NCBI GenBank assembly: GCA_963693285.1
Contig: OY848918.1
Location: 1,037,001-1,101,000 of the forward strand
DNA: 64,000 bases
Direction of reading: 5' to 3'
From: Xestospongia muta
Lineage: Eukaryota > Porifera > Demospongiae > Haplosclerida > Petrosiidae
Under the pieces are notes generated by a model. The model had not been told where the DNA came from, did no database searches, and saw only the letters and a list, made by a program, of their open reading frames with translations. This document shows positions 13,901 to 26,449 of this stretch, piece by piece (positions within the stretch are counted from its first letter, which is position 1; each line of letters opens with the position of its first letter). The position numbers and the translations under genes are program-made.

Positions 13901-14277
13901 GATTTGATAAGAACTTGAACTAAACTGTCATTATAATATAATGGGACATTGGTGATAGTTAATGTAATGTTACAAACATTAGTATCGTTATACTGATAGA
14001 ACTTCTCCTGAGGATCTAGGACATTTTTAGTATTGTAGTGATACACATCAACTTTATATTCAAATCTTTTACAATGTTCTAAGCCAGTGACATTAAAAGT
14101 GATTGATACAGAATGTCCTTCACAAGATGTGACATCTGACACATAACTGAGATTATGTGAGGACTCTGTACAAACTGAAACATATTATATTAATTGATAG
14201 CTATCATACTTAACAATACACTTACCACATAAACAAGGAGATAAAAGAGAGAATACAATAGCGAGAACATACCACAT
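10949..14277 (-). CDS. R5: family-B receptor, close paralog of R4 with divergent tail
   Basis: Exon by exon parallel to R4: signal 14226-14277, D1 13845-14174 (almost identical to R4), FN3 13247-13519, linker 13124-13206, D3 12844-13075, D4 12424-12789, TM 12231-12371 (NMKFIIIVLVVITIIVV-type helix). Tail exons include RYVPISPSRVQWP, DYHVLQND, SIPLDDINPKETD, an exon at 11468-11650 with LNVTSSTSDE, and a helical exon at about 11020-11150 with LRQRRLSLQTS. The last exon hits TAG at 10949-10951; read through, the same frame would continue to TGA at 10853 and recover residues like the R4 end (SPVFVTGH). The tail fragment at 15653 carries the same TAG, so the shorter C-terminus is inherited, not a fresh error. 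Confidence 0.7.
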
Positions 14278-14403
14278 ATTGTTATCTGATGATATGAAAT
14301 TTTCATAACCCTAATTTTAGCCACACCTCCACAACTGCACAATGAATAAATTAATTAGAAAACAGTTCGAGTCTGTGAACTAGTTAGTATATGAATAATC
14401 TAA

Positions 14404-14758
14404 ATGGCTGTTACTACAATATACTGTGTTTTCGTTACAGTAATGTGCTGGACATATACAGCAGTTACATTTGCAGGTATTACTAGAGATATATTTTAAT
14501 AAATTGAATTATTTGTATTTTTTAGAATTGGTTGGAAAACCAACATCAGTAAATGCTTATTAAGGATCAATTGCAGTGTTCAATTGTACTGGATACTTTC
14601 ATTGGTTTCATTGGTTGGTGAATAATAGATTGTTAGAACGTGCAGTAGATCATGTTACTAACTTGAAAATACATCGTTTATTGATACCAGCTGAACCAAA
14701 GAACGATGAGGTTAGTATTAAATGTTTGATTTACAATAATATACAGAATGAGTTATAA
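14404..14758 (+). pseudogene. 5' fragment of a family-A receptor
   Basis: Exon 1 (14404-14476, MAVTTIYCVFVTVMCW) and exon 2 (from 14526) match the start of R8 in sequence, exon length and splice phase. Exon 2 has an in-frame TAA at 14561-14563 (where R8 reads NATQGS), lacks the stretch after NNRL, and ends in a stop at 14756-14758. No FN3, TM or tail exons follow. It sits directly upstream of, and divergent from, R5, with only about 125 bp between the two start codons; the intact R8 is likewise preceded on the minus strand by a family-B exon 1 relic. Confidence 0.8.
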
Positions 14759-15180
14759 TTGCTCAGCTATTGTAAAACATTTCAGCTCCTTTGAATGATT
14801 CAATAGCAACAGTATAGTAGACTAACAATCTCTTCCACAAACTTGATGCATCTGTCAACATCATATTTTCAATACATATCTATCCACTAATTGGGTCTAG
14901 AAATAACAATGATAGGATTATATTTATCATATGCTACAGTTAAAAGTTGACCATAATTTTTGGAGGTCAGCAGACTCCAATCCTCTCCATAGATCTGAGA
15001 TTAATACAAAAATATTACAGCAACTCACATAATATAATAAGGCAACTTTGTATCACTTCTGGCTACACCATGGTTGGTCAAAATACGACCAAGTGTACAT
15101 ACCAATATAGGATGCAAGTGTAGACCAATAGGATACACAATGTGACTGAAGTCGTATGTTGTGCTAATCAACTTCCACAG
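14759..15180. other. Unassigned stretch with possible minus-strand coding relic
   Basis: No receptor homology is visible. On the minus strand short open pieces such as YPIGLHLHPILVCTL and IYGEDWSLL appear, separated by intron-like sequence. I do not recognise the source gene. It lies between the family-A fragment and a duplicated downstream flank. Confidence 0.25.
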
Positions 15181-15184
15181 CTAT

Positions 15185-15650
15185 GAATATGGAGCTTTAC
15201 CATCAGCAGTTTCAACATTAAGTGATATTTAAACATCTTTGATAGTATAACTATATGCTTGTTTTATTACAATCTGATCTCGAAAGATGTGGTTGTAATT
15301 GAATTTTTAACTAGGACCCATGTATCATTATTAATTTCATAGTCACAATTCCAATGAACATCGGGCTTTATTCAGGAATTTAGCTGATTAAATAGAGTCC
15401 ATATAGAAGTTTTCTGTTTGTAGTTAGATAGAAAAAATTGTTAACAATGCAACAATCTAGCCCTCTACATAGCACAGCTATTATCTTTAATTGATGGGAA
15501 CATTGTGTAGCTCAGCCATACGGTCATATCACATGAGTATAGTCATATCACAACTCTACAAATTGTTATTACAGAAACATGAATTCCATAAATGAATTGT
15601 CTGTATAAATTAACAGATATAAGTTTAAAATAAAGTATGTGTTGTGTCAT
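15185..15650. repeat. Duplicated 3' flank of family-B genes, copy 2
   Basis: Second copy of the flank described at 10260-10850, in the same orientation and followed by the R5-like tail relic. It has small indels relative to copy 1. No gene is seen in it. Confidence 0.7.
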
Positions 15651-15652
15651 AT

Positions 15653-16955
15653 GTCATTATCTAAATATTCATCATATCCAATTACAGATACAAGTGGTTT
15701 ATTCTCAAACTCATTAGATGGAACATTTCACACTGCAAAGTTCTAGTCCTCATGATCAGAGAGCTAATGTTATGATCATAGTAAAAATGATTAAAAAATA
15801 TATTTTACCTAATCTGGTTGTGTAGATGATCTACTTACATGCACTTTAGCTTCATCTTCTGTTTTTTTGGTAGGAAGTGATTGTAAAGAAAGTCATCGCT
15901 GACCTGTTGACACTATCTTGTTTAAACTTGCCTTTGAGGGTTCCACTCTGTCAATACAAACAAGAAGATAACATAGTAAGTACCATAATATTTTGACATG
16001 TACTTTTCAGATGTGGTTGATCCACGTCTTTGACAATCATGTATCTCCAATAATGAATTGACAAAGTGTCGATATAATAATCATAATTATATCTCGACAT
16101 AACCTCATTGAGTTCGTTTGTAGCACCTGGTATACCAATAGGAGATAGTCTATCTAGTTTTCTACAATATTGATCATATGATTACAGGTACCATAAAGTT
16201 ATAACAACTCACTGGATTTTATGGAGAGTTTCATGTTTCTACAAAATAAAGTGAACTACAAAGAAAGAGTTCAGTTCCATTCACTTACTGTTGAATCTTC
16301 AATGAACATGCTAGATTCTTGAGCAGATGCTATTGTGTCATCACTAGTTGCTTCCTTGTAATTGTAAGGCAAACTAGATTTCTTTGTTTTACTTTGACCT
16401 ACTTTATCACTTGTAGAGGATGTTACATTGAGAGCTTCTTTCTTCTTTGTAGTAGCTCTAAGGAATAGACACATTTTAAGTCTAAAATATTAGATCTCAT
16501 ATTATGTTATAAGTTAGTAACAATATAAATTATACTTTACCTTGCTAGGATCTTGGGACTCAAGATTGAATGATGGAACAGAAAGTGAAGCTATTTCATT
16601 CGTTGCTTGTTATTCTATAATATAGAATCATTAGAACATTATAATAACTACTTATATCATACAATATTACAATCAGTTTCTTTAGGACTTAGGACAAATA
16701 AAAATATCTGGTTTTGACCTCTTGAAGGAAACGAAAATATCTATAGATAATGTAATATATGTTAAAGAAGAGAACATACAGGTAGCATTAAGAACATTGA
16801 TATAATTAATAATACAAGTATTGATTATCAAATTTGAATTTGGTTAAAATTATACCTTGGTTCAGTAGATTCTTTACGATTATCTCTTGTTGTGTTATGT
16901 CCTATGTTAAATTATATATTACTACTTTATTTCAAACACTCTTTCATTTCTAACC
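15653..16955 (-). pseudogene. R5-like tail relic without ectodomain
   Basis: Minus-strand exons matching the R5 cytoplasmic tail: last exon about 15653-15768 with the same early TAG as R5, a helical exon near 15850-15950, and an exon at 16271-16474 (LNVTSSTSDK, SLPYNYKEATSDD). Up to about 16955 the order follows R5 back towards the TM exon, then homology stops abruptly and continues on the opposite strand (16960-17230). There is no start, D1-D4 or TM on this strand, so it cannot make a receptor. Confidence 0.75.
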
Positions 16956-16959
16956 TTAA

Positions 16960-17390
16960 CAGCAATAACGACAACATTGATTATAACCACATAATCTTAG
17001 AGGCTACAGTTAATGTGATCTGTATATATTGTAGGACAAAGATATCATCTTCCAGTATAGTATTTTTTTATCCTTTTCATTGAGTTCATCCTTCAGTAGC
17101 TGGTAAATATCTATAATTAGAAAATTAATAGAATAATGATTACCATATTTGCAGATATTAACAAAAAATCTAACAACAATATGAAAATTATTATCATAGT
17201 TTCAGTAGTTATTACTATTATTGTTGCGTATTAAGAAAACACATTTATTTATCAAAACGAGTCATTACATTGTACTTTCATTTCTAAGTAGAATCCCTGT
17301 CACAACTAACTGTTACAAGTACATCAGAAAAATGAACAAACCCATTCATTGATATTAACATTCATATATACATAAGTGATCGCTTCATTC
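16960..17390 (+). pseudogene. Inverted fragment: family-B D4 end and TM exon plus insert
   Basis: On the plus strand 16960-17100 reads like the end of a family-B D4 exon (DYNHIILEATVNVIC, then CRT), followed after a short intron by the start of the TM exon (17154-17227, NNMKIIIIVSVVITI). At 17228 it runs into about 160 bp that matches 540-697 in reverse complement. The segment is therefore an inverted copy of the 540-960 region, flipped relative to the neighbouring tail relic. Confidence 0.75.
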
Positions 17391-17885
17391 ATAGTTATCA
17401 AAGTTTAATTAATGTAATGTACACCCAATATTAGTATAAAGTCATAGCTAGAGTAGTACACTAAATATAGTAATTGTTGCGATGTATTCCTCAATAATTG
17501 AAACCATGTAAATGACATGGATAATATTTCAACAAAGCATTCGTACTAACTAGTAGTCATGTATCAGGAAGTTAATTTTGTAAAGTATAGTATAATGTAG
17601 TAACTACATAATTGTCTATAGTAGTAGTAATCTTGTACTAAGAAGGAATGGCTACATGTTAAAAAATGTCTGGACAATACAATAAAACGACTGTTGTAAC
17701 TAGCTGTTACATACTCTCTCTATTTACCTGTTGGTTCTATAGCTTAGCAGCTGGCCCTAAATTTTGGCATCTTGGATTCCAAACTCAAGATCAAAAAGGA
17801 TCTGTTAAAATGGTTCTTCATGAAGAATGTGGTTGTATAAAATTCTATTGGACTATATCATTAGCTGACTCTTGTACTTTGAATG
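17391..17885. other. Gene-poor stretch with one unassigned small ORF
   Basis: One plus-strand ORF of 89 codons (17666-17935) begins with a hydrophobic stretch (CYILSLFTCWFYSLAAG) that could be a signal or TM segment, but its end overlaps a minus-strand receptor relic and I recognise no family. I treat it as doubtful. Confidence 0.2.
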
Positions 17886-18010
17886 GAATGTACAAACTGA
17901 AATATATTATATTAATTGATAGCTATCATAGTTAACAATATACTTACCAGATAAACAAGGAGATAAAACAGAATATAATAGCGAGAACATATCACATATT
18001 GTTATCTGAT
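17886..18010 (-). pseudogene. Family-B signal-exon relic
   Basis: Reverse complement of about 17945-18003 matches exon 1 of R4/R5 (LLSPCL region and the GTAAG donor), and 17886-17905 matches the D1 exon edge. The second codon is TGA where R4 has TGG, so it is dead. It lies head-to-head with the R8 start, mirroring the R5/14404 pair. Confidence 0.7.
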
Positions 18011-18119
18011 CCGATTACACGAAATGTTTATGACCCTTAATTAAGCCACACCTCCATTATCTGCATTTATGAATAAATTAATTAAGAAGACAGTTAGAGT
18101 CTGTAGATATATGATCTAA

Positions 18120-20674
18120 ATGGCTGTTACTACAATATACTGTGTTCTCTTTACAGTAATGTGCTGGACACATAGATCAATTACATTTGCAGGTATTACT
18201 ATAGATATTATGGTAAATAAATTAAATTATTTGTATTTTTTAGATTTTGTTGAAAAACCAACATCAGTAAATGCTACTCAAGGTTCAGTAGCAGTCTTCA
18301 ATTGTACTGGATACTCTCAAAGTTTTCATTGGTTGGTGAATAATAGATTACCAGAACATGACAAAAATTTACATCGTGGTTTAAAAAAGATTAATATAAC
18401 AGTAGATCCTGCTACTAACTTAAAGATACATCTTTTACTGATACCAGCTGAACCAAAGAATGATGGAGTTGACATTAAATGTTTGATTTACAATATTTCG
18501 CATAATTCACAGGCTGTTATAAGTGATCTTGTATATCTTCATGTACAAGGTATGTTACTGATTTACACTAGATATATCAACAATTAACAGTTGATAGTTT
18601 TTAATTTGTAAGTTTATGTTCACATAAAATTAACAATATTTCTTATCAACATTCTAGCCCTGAACTATTATTGCTGACATCACATACATAGCTATCATAA
18701 CATGTACATATTTGGTAACTGTTTACTCTCCTATAGGTTTATTGAGTGAGGTAACTGTGGCTCATTTAACTCAAGTCAACAGTACTACTGTACAGTTATC
18801 ATATAGTTCTCCTCCTACTTTAATGGGTGTCCCTATATTAAACTATTCTATTGAATTATTCTCATCATCTAATAACTTAACATCAGAGATATATTGGACA
18901 ACAGAGGAGACAATACTAGTGACATTAAATAATCCTTGTATTAACTATTTACTACAAATATCAGCTTGGAACAATGTAGGTAAAGGAAATGTTACTACAT
19001 TACCACTGATACTATATCAAGGTTAGTGAGAGTTATAAGTAGGTGGATGTGGTAATTTAGAGAAATAACCTCTTCTCTTTCATGTTTTCTATTACTAGTC
19101 CCCACACCTCCTCCTTATCCTCTTAACACTACTGTCAAGTTTATATCTGATAATAACTTTATTGATGTGTCTGTAGAGAGTATAGTAAGTATATTAACTT
19201 ATACATTAGATTAAATTAGCATTATAATACTATTGATCTTAAACTGTTTAGATTAATGCTGGCTGTGTTGGAAGGGTTCCAGATAATGTCACAATATTAT
19301 TGGTTCCAGTGTATACAACAACATGTCAGTTAGCTATTAATGGTAGTGATTGTAATGAAGTAACTATATCAATACTTAATAAGAAGAGATGGTTGGTACA
19401 TGTCAATATATCAGATCATGTAGTACCACAAAGACATTATCAAATACATCTAATATTTGGTAATAAAGCTGGTATAACACCAATGTCAACAGCAATGATT
19501 AGTGAGTGGGAGATTTAATAGTTTATCTTTATTATTATTTTATTAGGTACATTTCAAACACAGAGAGCTACAATTGAATATAGTAATAATTATGTATGTA
19601 TTAACTGTTATTTTGCTGAAGGCTCAACATCATCTGGTTGTCATGGTATCTTTGTTGATATCCATGAAGTTTTACATAATCAAACATTTACTGTACCAAG
19701 AAGTGACACACCTCCTAATTTTGGTCGTAATTGTGAGGTGTTGTTATCAGGTGAATATCGTGTACTGATCTTTGATAGAGATAAGAGTGGTGATATCAAA
19801 AATGAAATTGCGTTAAAACTGAGTGCTATTGTAAGCCATCAAATAGAAACTACGACAATCAAAATATCAACTTCCTTTATTGGTAAGTAGTTGTAGTATC
19901 ACAGTGTAAGTTAGTAGTATTGTTATGATACTGGTGTTGAGCCATTATTATTGTTCCCTCAACAGATACTGGTACATCATCACATTTAATAACACCTATT
20001 GTTACTACAACAATAGAACCTTCTGGTCAAAGTAGTACTAATAGTATATCTTTATTACCTATTGTATTATTTGTTACTGGAGGAGTACTATTATTAACAA
20101 GTATTATTGTTATATCATTAGTGGGTTGTTTAATACATACTAAGAAAAAGAACAGGAGATTAAAAATATGTGAGAACAATAATTTTACCTAAGTCCATTT
20201 GGTTTGACTTTTAAGATTAACTATTATAATAAGTATAAATATCAGTACTGCTTTCTCTTGTTCCTACAGTTATTGTTATAAAAGTATTAATGAAGTGATT
20301 GCTATTTCTTTTTAATCTCTAATAATGAATCACTTCTGTCTGCAAAGTCAAATGAAATGGATTTTAATGGATGAATGGATGGCTATACAAATTGATGATC
20401 TAATAGACAGACAGTGAATGGACTATGTATATTTATTCTCTATTTTATTAATCCAGCTGTTTGGACAGCTCATGAGCGCCAGAGACACACAGATTTGTTC
20501 CTGTATACATTAACAGATGGTACACCACCTCCACTACCTCCTAGGACTCCTCCCACACAACAGATACCAGATCCAATGTATGACAATATGGAGGAGTTCC
20601 AGTTTAGAGCTACTAACAGACAGGCTGTAGCACTTCAAGAGTGTCCAGCTTATACTAAATTACCACTACAATAA
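18120..20674 (+). CDS. R8: family-A Ig/FN3 receptor with SH3-ligand and tyrosine motifs
   Basis: Eight exons: 18120-18192 (signal, MAVTTIYCVLFTVMCW), 18244-18549 (D1, FVEKPTSVNATQGS, FNCTGYSQSFHWLV), 18737-19021 (FN3, GLLSEVTVAHLTQVNS), 19099-19184 (linker, VPTPPPYPLNTT), 19252-19501 (D3), 19547-19882 (D4, VCINCYFAEGSTSSGC; SGEYRVLIF), 19966-20169 (Ser/Thr stalk and TM, LLPIVLFVTGGVLLLTSIIV, then KKKNRR), 20457-20674 (tail). The joined frame is open and gives 585 residues. The tail holds PPPLPPRTPP (PxxPxR SH3 ligand), DPMYDNM (YxxM, the PI3K p85 SH2 type) and CPAYTKL (YxxL). About 50-60 bp introns separate most exons. Likely a signalling surface receptor. Confidence 0.82.
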
Positions 20675-21689
20675 ACAAAATAATATAGACATATCTACTG
20701 TAATATATTGTGTGTATTAAATGATAAATTTTTTAATACTCTTTATTTGAATTTGATATCTTTGTATACTGAATATATGTGACCAACTTTTGTTATAATT
20801 TGTTTAATTGTTATTATGTTATTTGTCAATTATTTCAAATAGTAATTTGCATTCTTAGCCTGTACTTCAAATATTAATTCAGTTGAGGACATAATGATAC
20901 CTGATAGTCATGGAGAAGTCAAATCATCTAAACAGTTTTTATTGATATCAGATCTATTATAGACGTAAGGATAATATACAGGAAATAAGATTGCCATTAT
21001 ATGAATGTTGTATTAATGAATGTAGCCTTTCTTCATCAACCATGCTATTCATGATATTCTCATTTTATGATATGAAAATCATGTCTTAGTAATAGAACAG
21101 ATACTACTTTATAAAAGACTGAGTGGACTGGGAAGGGACATCTTATTTGTTTTCATAGTTACAACTAAATTATGTTAATCAAAACCCAATTTTTCTATTA
21201 CTAGACACTGTTTAGTTTATAATTCACTTCGTTATATGGAAATTTATAGTTTGTTTTTTTTTCCTTGTCATTCTGTGTGTATCCTCACATCACCAATTCT
21301 TTATCTACTCATAAAACCTCTTGTGTAGGAGCTGAAATGTTGTCATTTATCAAAATATGACTTTTAGCTAGAGTTATTTCAAACAGATGTAATAGATCAT
21401 TTCCTATTATTTAAGAAGTTTACAAAATTGTCATATCATATTTCTTGAGAGAAGTATTATGTTACTGATCAAATATAATAAGTACATGTATATTAGAGAC
21501 AGACATTGAGGATCATGTACATCTTCCTGGTTTTATACAATGCTTATAAGTAATATAGATATTATGATAAGTGAGTGTTATATATTAGTGGGAAATAACG
21601 TAAAATTGTTTAGTATTTTTAATCAATCTCTAATTATTATAGGTTTAAATTTGTGATAGTAAATGGTGACAATGTAATGTAATGTAGAT
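20675..21689. other. Intergenic stretch after R8
   Basis: AT-rich sequence with R8 3' flank and no convincing ORF, RNA or repeat. Confidence 0.4.
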
Positions 21690-22020
21690 CAACTACTTCT
21701 ACAACCCAACAGTATAGAGTATGGAAGGAAATGACATTGATATCAGATACCATTAGTAATAGGAGTTATGTAAACTGTTTGTATCTAGGTTTGAAATGTA
21801 TCTAAATATAACAATAGAATATAATAACTTATATATATATATATATATATATGTTATACAGTAAAAATATACTGAATTATTGATCAATGTTATATTTGAT
21901 AATAGGTTCAAATTAGTCCAGATGAAATGAGCTAAACAATTAAACTGATCAAGAGGACAGACAAGATGTAGTCCTTCATTTATTATAATACTTCCATTAT
22001 TAGTTACAGTAATATTATTA
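21690..22020 (-). pseudogene. Family-B D3/D4 exon relic
   Basis: Reverse complement matches the end of D3 (VCPLDQFNCLAHFIWTNLN at about 21880-21970) and the start of D4 (21695-21780) of R4. The intron between them is replaced by a TA run (21828-21852), and no signal, FN3 or TM exons accompany it. It sits immediately past the 3' end of R15. Confidence 0.75.
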
Positions 22021-22201
22021 CAATACAATGGTATTCTCTTCCTTTTTATATAAATAACACATAACAATTTCATAATTAAAATGCCACATCAACATAAAAA
22101 TATTATTGTATTACATAAAAATTTTATTGCTGGATACAGCTTAAAATAGAATATATTTTAATAAGTACAATCTCAGATTATTGATGTCTAGAAATTGTTG
22201 A

Positions 22202-22916
22202 TCAGATTTGGCCATGAACAATATCTGCATTTATTCCTGTGTCTGTAGCTGGTAGACCTACATGTTCACTTATTGTTTCAGCACATTCTAATTCTTGGTT
22301 CTACAGATAGACACAAGATAGTTAATTACTGAACAATAGCTAATAATGTGTATATTATTAAACGTAGCTAATATTCCATATATACACACCAAGGATGTTG
22401 TGATGGTTATTGAACTGTAGATGTATAATTAATAAGAAAGTTTGAAGTGATTGTAATGTTATTGGTAATTGAGTAATTATAATTATATAATTAATTTGAG
22501 ACTTTTGGCACTAATGGTAATTGTACTGTTAATTGGATAATTCATAAGTAATGTTAATAGTAATTATTTTATGACAATAATTATAGTGACAATAATGGTA
22601 ATGATGTAATCATGATGTAATGGTAATTTTTACCATTACACAATAAAGTGATTAACAATATTAGCTGATAAGGGATGAGGAAGATGACTTACTGTAGATG
22701 ACATGTTATCATTATGAGGTTCATTTCCACTCTAAATATATAATATTATATAATATAATTATAATATCATTACATAATTTGTAACGTACTTCGGCTGCTA
22801 TTGTTTGTCTTTGTTCTGGATGACTTGTATTAGATACAACATATAATGACTGTTCATCAGTAGGATCTGTTGTAGTGGGTTCTGGTTCACCGTAACCATG
22901 GTCCTATATTAAGATA

Positions 22917-22959
<43 letters not shown>

Positions 22960-25698
22960 GATAGAGTGTGTCTATATGTGTGTGGGTGTCATATTCACTT
23001 GTGATATATCATCTTCATCATTAACAACATAACTAGATACTGTATTTACTGTTTCATTTTGTAACTGAGAAGAAAGTTGTGAGGAGTCCTATCAAAACAA
23101 ACCAAAACAACATTGTATAAAATTATTATTACATTATTTAATAGTAATTAGCATTTCCCAAAATTGTTACCATTTCTTGTATATTAGGAGGTTTTGATAT
23201 CACCATTTGAGAGGTATCGTTAGGTTTTGTTACTTCACTAGGATATGGTACTCTCTATGTACAGAATATAATTGATATTGCTATTTACCGAAGAGATATA
23301 AAACTAACTGGAATCACACGTTCAGAGTCATTGTTACTACTACTACGTGTCTCTAAGCTCTAATGATATTCAATAGAAATGATAATAATTATGATAAAAT
23401 GTTTTACTTGATGATATCTGTTCGATATCTGGTGGGTCTAAAAAAATTTTAATACATCATTATATTTTATGAATAAAACATACCCAATAAACTGGTATAC
23501 TATTGTCTTGGTTGTAGTATTGTTCAGCAGATGATGGAGGTGGTACTGCCACCTATAAACAAAGATGATGTCATCATGATGTCATTAATGATCTTACAGT
23601 GCTAAGAGAAGCACGATCTTCTTCAGGTTGATATATATCATGACCTGTTATTATACAATAGTGTCATTTTATTACTTTCAAAATCACTAACGTTGTTGGG
23701 TTTGTTTCTTTCTTGCTACACAGAAAACAGCAAAAATTAAAGCACCAGCTAGAGCAATGATAACTATTATAACAGCAGTAACTACTAAAGGAGTAACAAT
23801 TATGAGTGTCTTGTTGGAGTTTGGGTTGATATCTAAAAATATCAGTAATCATAATTCTATCAATTCTGTAATTAAAGATATTTACCAGCTACTGAAGGAT
23901 GAACTGAATTTGAAGGATAAAGAGTTACTGTACTTGAAGATGACGTCATTGTCCTACAATTAGTACAGATCACATTAACTGTAGTCTGTGAGATTATGTG
24001 GTTATAATCAATGGATGTCTCATTATAGGATATAAATATAGTAATGTTGTATTCTCCTGGACTTAAGTTAGTCACAACTCCAGTAGCAATATGAGTTGTT
24101 ACATTCTGAGGAGCGGATGAAGTGACTTTACTAGAGTAGGTAGTAGCCATTATTCCACAACCCCACAATGTAGAGTATGTAAGGAAATGACATTGATATC
24201 TGATGCCATTAGTAACAGAAGTTATGTTGAAGGACTTTATCTGAGATGTATCTGTATAATATCAGAAAATGACATGTATATAGTTGTTATATTGTGGTAA
24301 CTTACTAAAATTATCAATTATTGTTATGTTTTGTGATATGTTCAAATTAGACCAGATGAAATGAGCTGAACAGTTAAACTGATCAACAGGACACACAAGA
24401 TGTACTCCTTCATTTATTGTAATACTTCCATTATTAGTTACAGTAATATTATAATCACTGTAATTAGAGTAATGTCCACATGTTATATTAACAGATAAAT
24501 GAGTAGGATATGATGGAGTACAATTAACATCAATAACCTGTATATAGAGGATAGGATCAATTTAATTAGAGTAAAGACCACTAACTTGTGCTCTAAAGAT
24601 AACAACAGCATTATGTGGATTATCAGGATCAACTTCAATATGATAACGTGTTAATATAACCTGTGGAACTAAGGACAGTATTAATGATATAGTATATACT
24701 GATATTACCTAATGAAGTATTGAAATAGTACATTGTCTCATTTCCAGTACTAGCTCCATTAGTAGCTGATATAGTTACTGTATATATCTCATTAGATATA
24801 ATGATATCACTTAGTAGATAATATATACTAGTATTAGTAGTGATGTTAGTAATGTTACGTTCTAATATAGTAATAGTATAATAGAGTATAGGACAACCAC
24901 GTGGACTTGAAGGAGATAACCACGTCAACAGAACACCTGTACAATTTAATGTACTAGTTATAATGACTGGATCAGGAGGACCTATAATGATGTCATGTAT
25001 AAAAGTTTTGCAAGACATGATTTTCTCATGAATTAATATTTTGCCATTTTGAGTGATAACAACAGAAAAATGCATTGACAAGAATATCATAATCATTTCA
25101 TTGAAACTGGTAATAATATATAAACATAGGCAGAACATTATTAATTAACAACACATATTTTCTAAATATATAGATAACACTGACCTTGTACTAATAATGT
25201 GAAATTATTTGAACAGTAATCAACACTTCCACCACTAAGTGGTCTGATAAGAATTTGAACTAAACTATCATTATAAGATAATTTGACATTCTGGATAGTT
25301 AGCGTGACAACACAGACATCGGAAATATTGTTTACAGGACCCTCCACAGGATCTAGATCCTGCTGACTGTCATGATGATACACCTCTATTTTATATTCAT
25401 ATGGTCCACAAGGATGTAGTCCAGTGATATTAAAAGTTAATTTGAGAGACGCTCCTTCACAAGATGTGATATTTGGCAAATAACTGATCTGATCTGAGGA
25501 ATCTGGACAAACTGAGAAAAGAATATTATAAATCTACTTGCAATGACTTTTAATTTGTCAGGAATTTCATCCTTCGTGTGTACATTCATGGAGATTAGTA
25601 TATAATACATAATGAAGCATGTACTTCCCGAACAAACACTTACTATTTAAACAAGGAGATAAAAGAGAAAGTATAAAGGCGACAACGAACCAATACAT
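22202..25698 (-). CDS. R15: complete family-B receptor with tyrosine-rich long tail
   Basis: Exons: signal 25644-25698 (MYWFVVAFILSLLSPCLN), D1 25185-25511 (NITSCEGASLKLTFNITG), FN3 24709-24981, linker 24586-24668, D3 24306-24537, D4 23886-24251, TM 23692-23832 (TLIIVTPLVVTAVIIVIIAL), then about nine tail exons to TGA at 22202. Tail exons read HDIYQPEEDRASLST, VAVPPPSSAEQYYNQ with NSIPVYW, SLETRSSSNNDSERV, VPYPSEVTKPND, SSYVVNDEDDISQ, DHGYGEPEPTTTD with SLYVVSNTSH, SGNEPHNDN and NQELECAETISEH. All joins keep frame. Exon lengths of D3 (232), D4 (366) and FN3 (273) equal those in R4. D1 is well diverged from R4 while FN3 is nearly identical. Confidence 0.8.
22928..22965. repeat. TA dinucleotide run in an R15 tail intron
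   Basis: About 18 TA units directly after the exon ending with the HGYGEPEP region (minus strand). Confidence 0.9.
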
Positions 25699-25699
25699 C

Positions 25700-26440
25700 A
25701 TTAAACCACACCTCATTTGTCAGCTATATACACCGCCTCCCGGAAACAAAAATGCAGAATTTACTCTTTCAGGTATATTCTAGTAATTTCTAGATATATG
25801 CTAAACGATAAAGCTGAAGCATTTTTTCTGTAGACTTTGTCAAATTCAAGGTTTCCTTTTGTTAGTCCTTCAGCTCTTGGTATATAACTATATTAGCTTG
25901 CTTAATTAAATAATTATTACAGGGATCAACTCATGATCTAACAACAATACACTTATTATTGGTATAGTAGTTCAGTTGTTTTTGGTCGTGTTTTGATTTT
26001 TGTTGTTTTTTTGGAGTGATATTAAAAATTAGGAAACAAAAATGAAAAGACTTTTTGAATATCATCAGGTTATTATTCACCATCATCTAATACATGATAC
26101 ATCCCACACACAAGAAATAGAATTAAGATAATTGTTGTGTGGTACTTAAATATTTGGTTCCAATAATGAAGCTCATGTTGCATATGTTTTTAAAACTAGA
26201 GTGACATAAAGGAAATAAAGATTAGATTGGTTTGTTAGTGTAAAGTAAAACCCATAATGACCTCCACAATTGTTAACTTCTTAGCATATAGAATAACAAA
26301 ATGAGGCGGGGTCTTGACATATTGTGGGTGTGACCTATTATGTTAATACTATAATTAAAGATTTATGTACCTGTCAATGTATATTATGTCTATACTTTAG
26401 GATTTAGAATTTTGGCTTATTCTTTCTATATGTAGACAGT
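25700..26440. other. Intergenic, nothing recognised
   Basis: AT-rich spacer between the R15 start and the HECT-like pseudogene. No open frame with splice support, no repeat and no RNA gene is seen. Confidence 0.4.
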
Positions 26441-26449
26441 GAAATGATT

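Noticed and set aside
17666..17935. 89-codon plus ORF as a real gene
   Set aside because: No family match, and the end overlaps a dead receptor exon on the other strand; kept only as a doubtful note.
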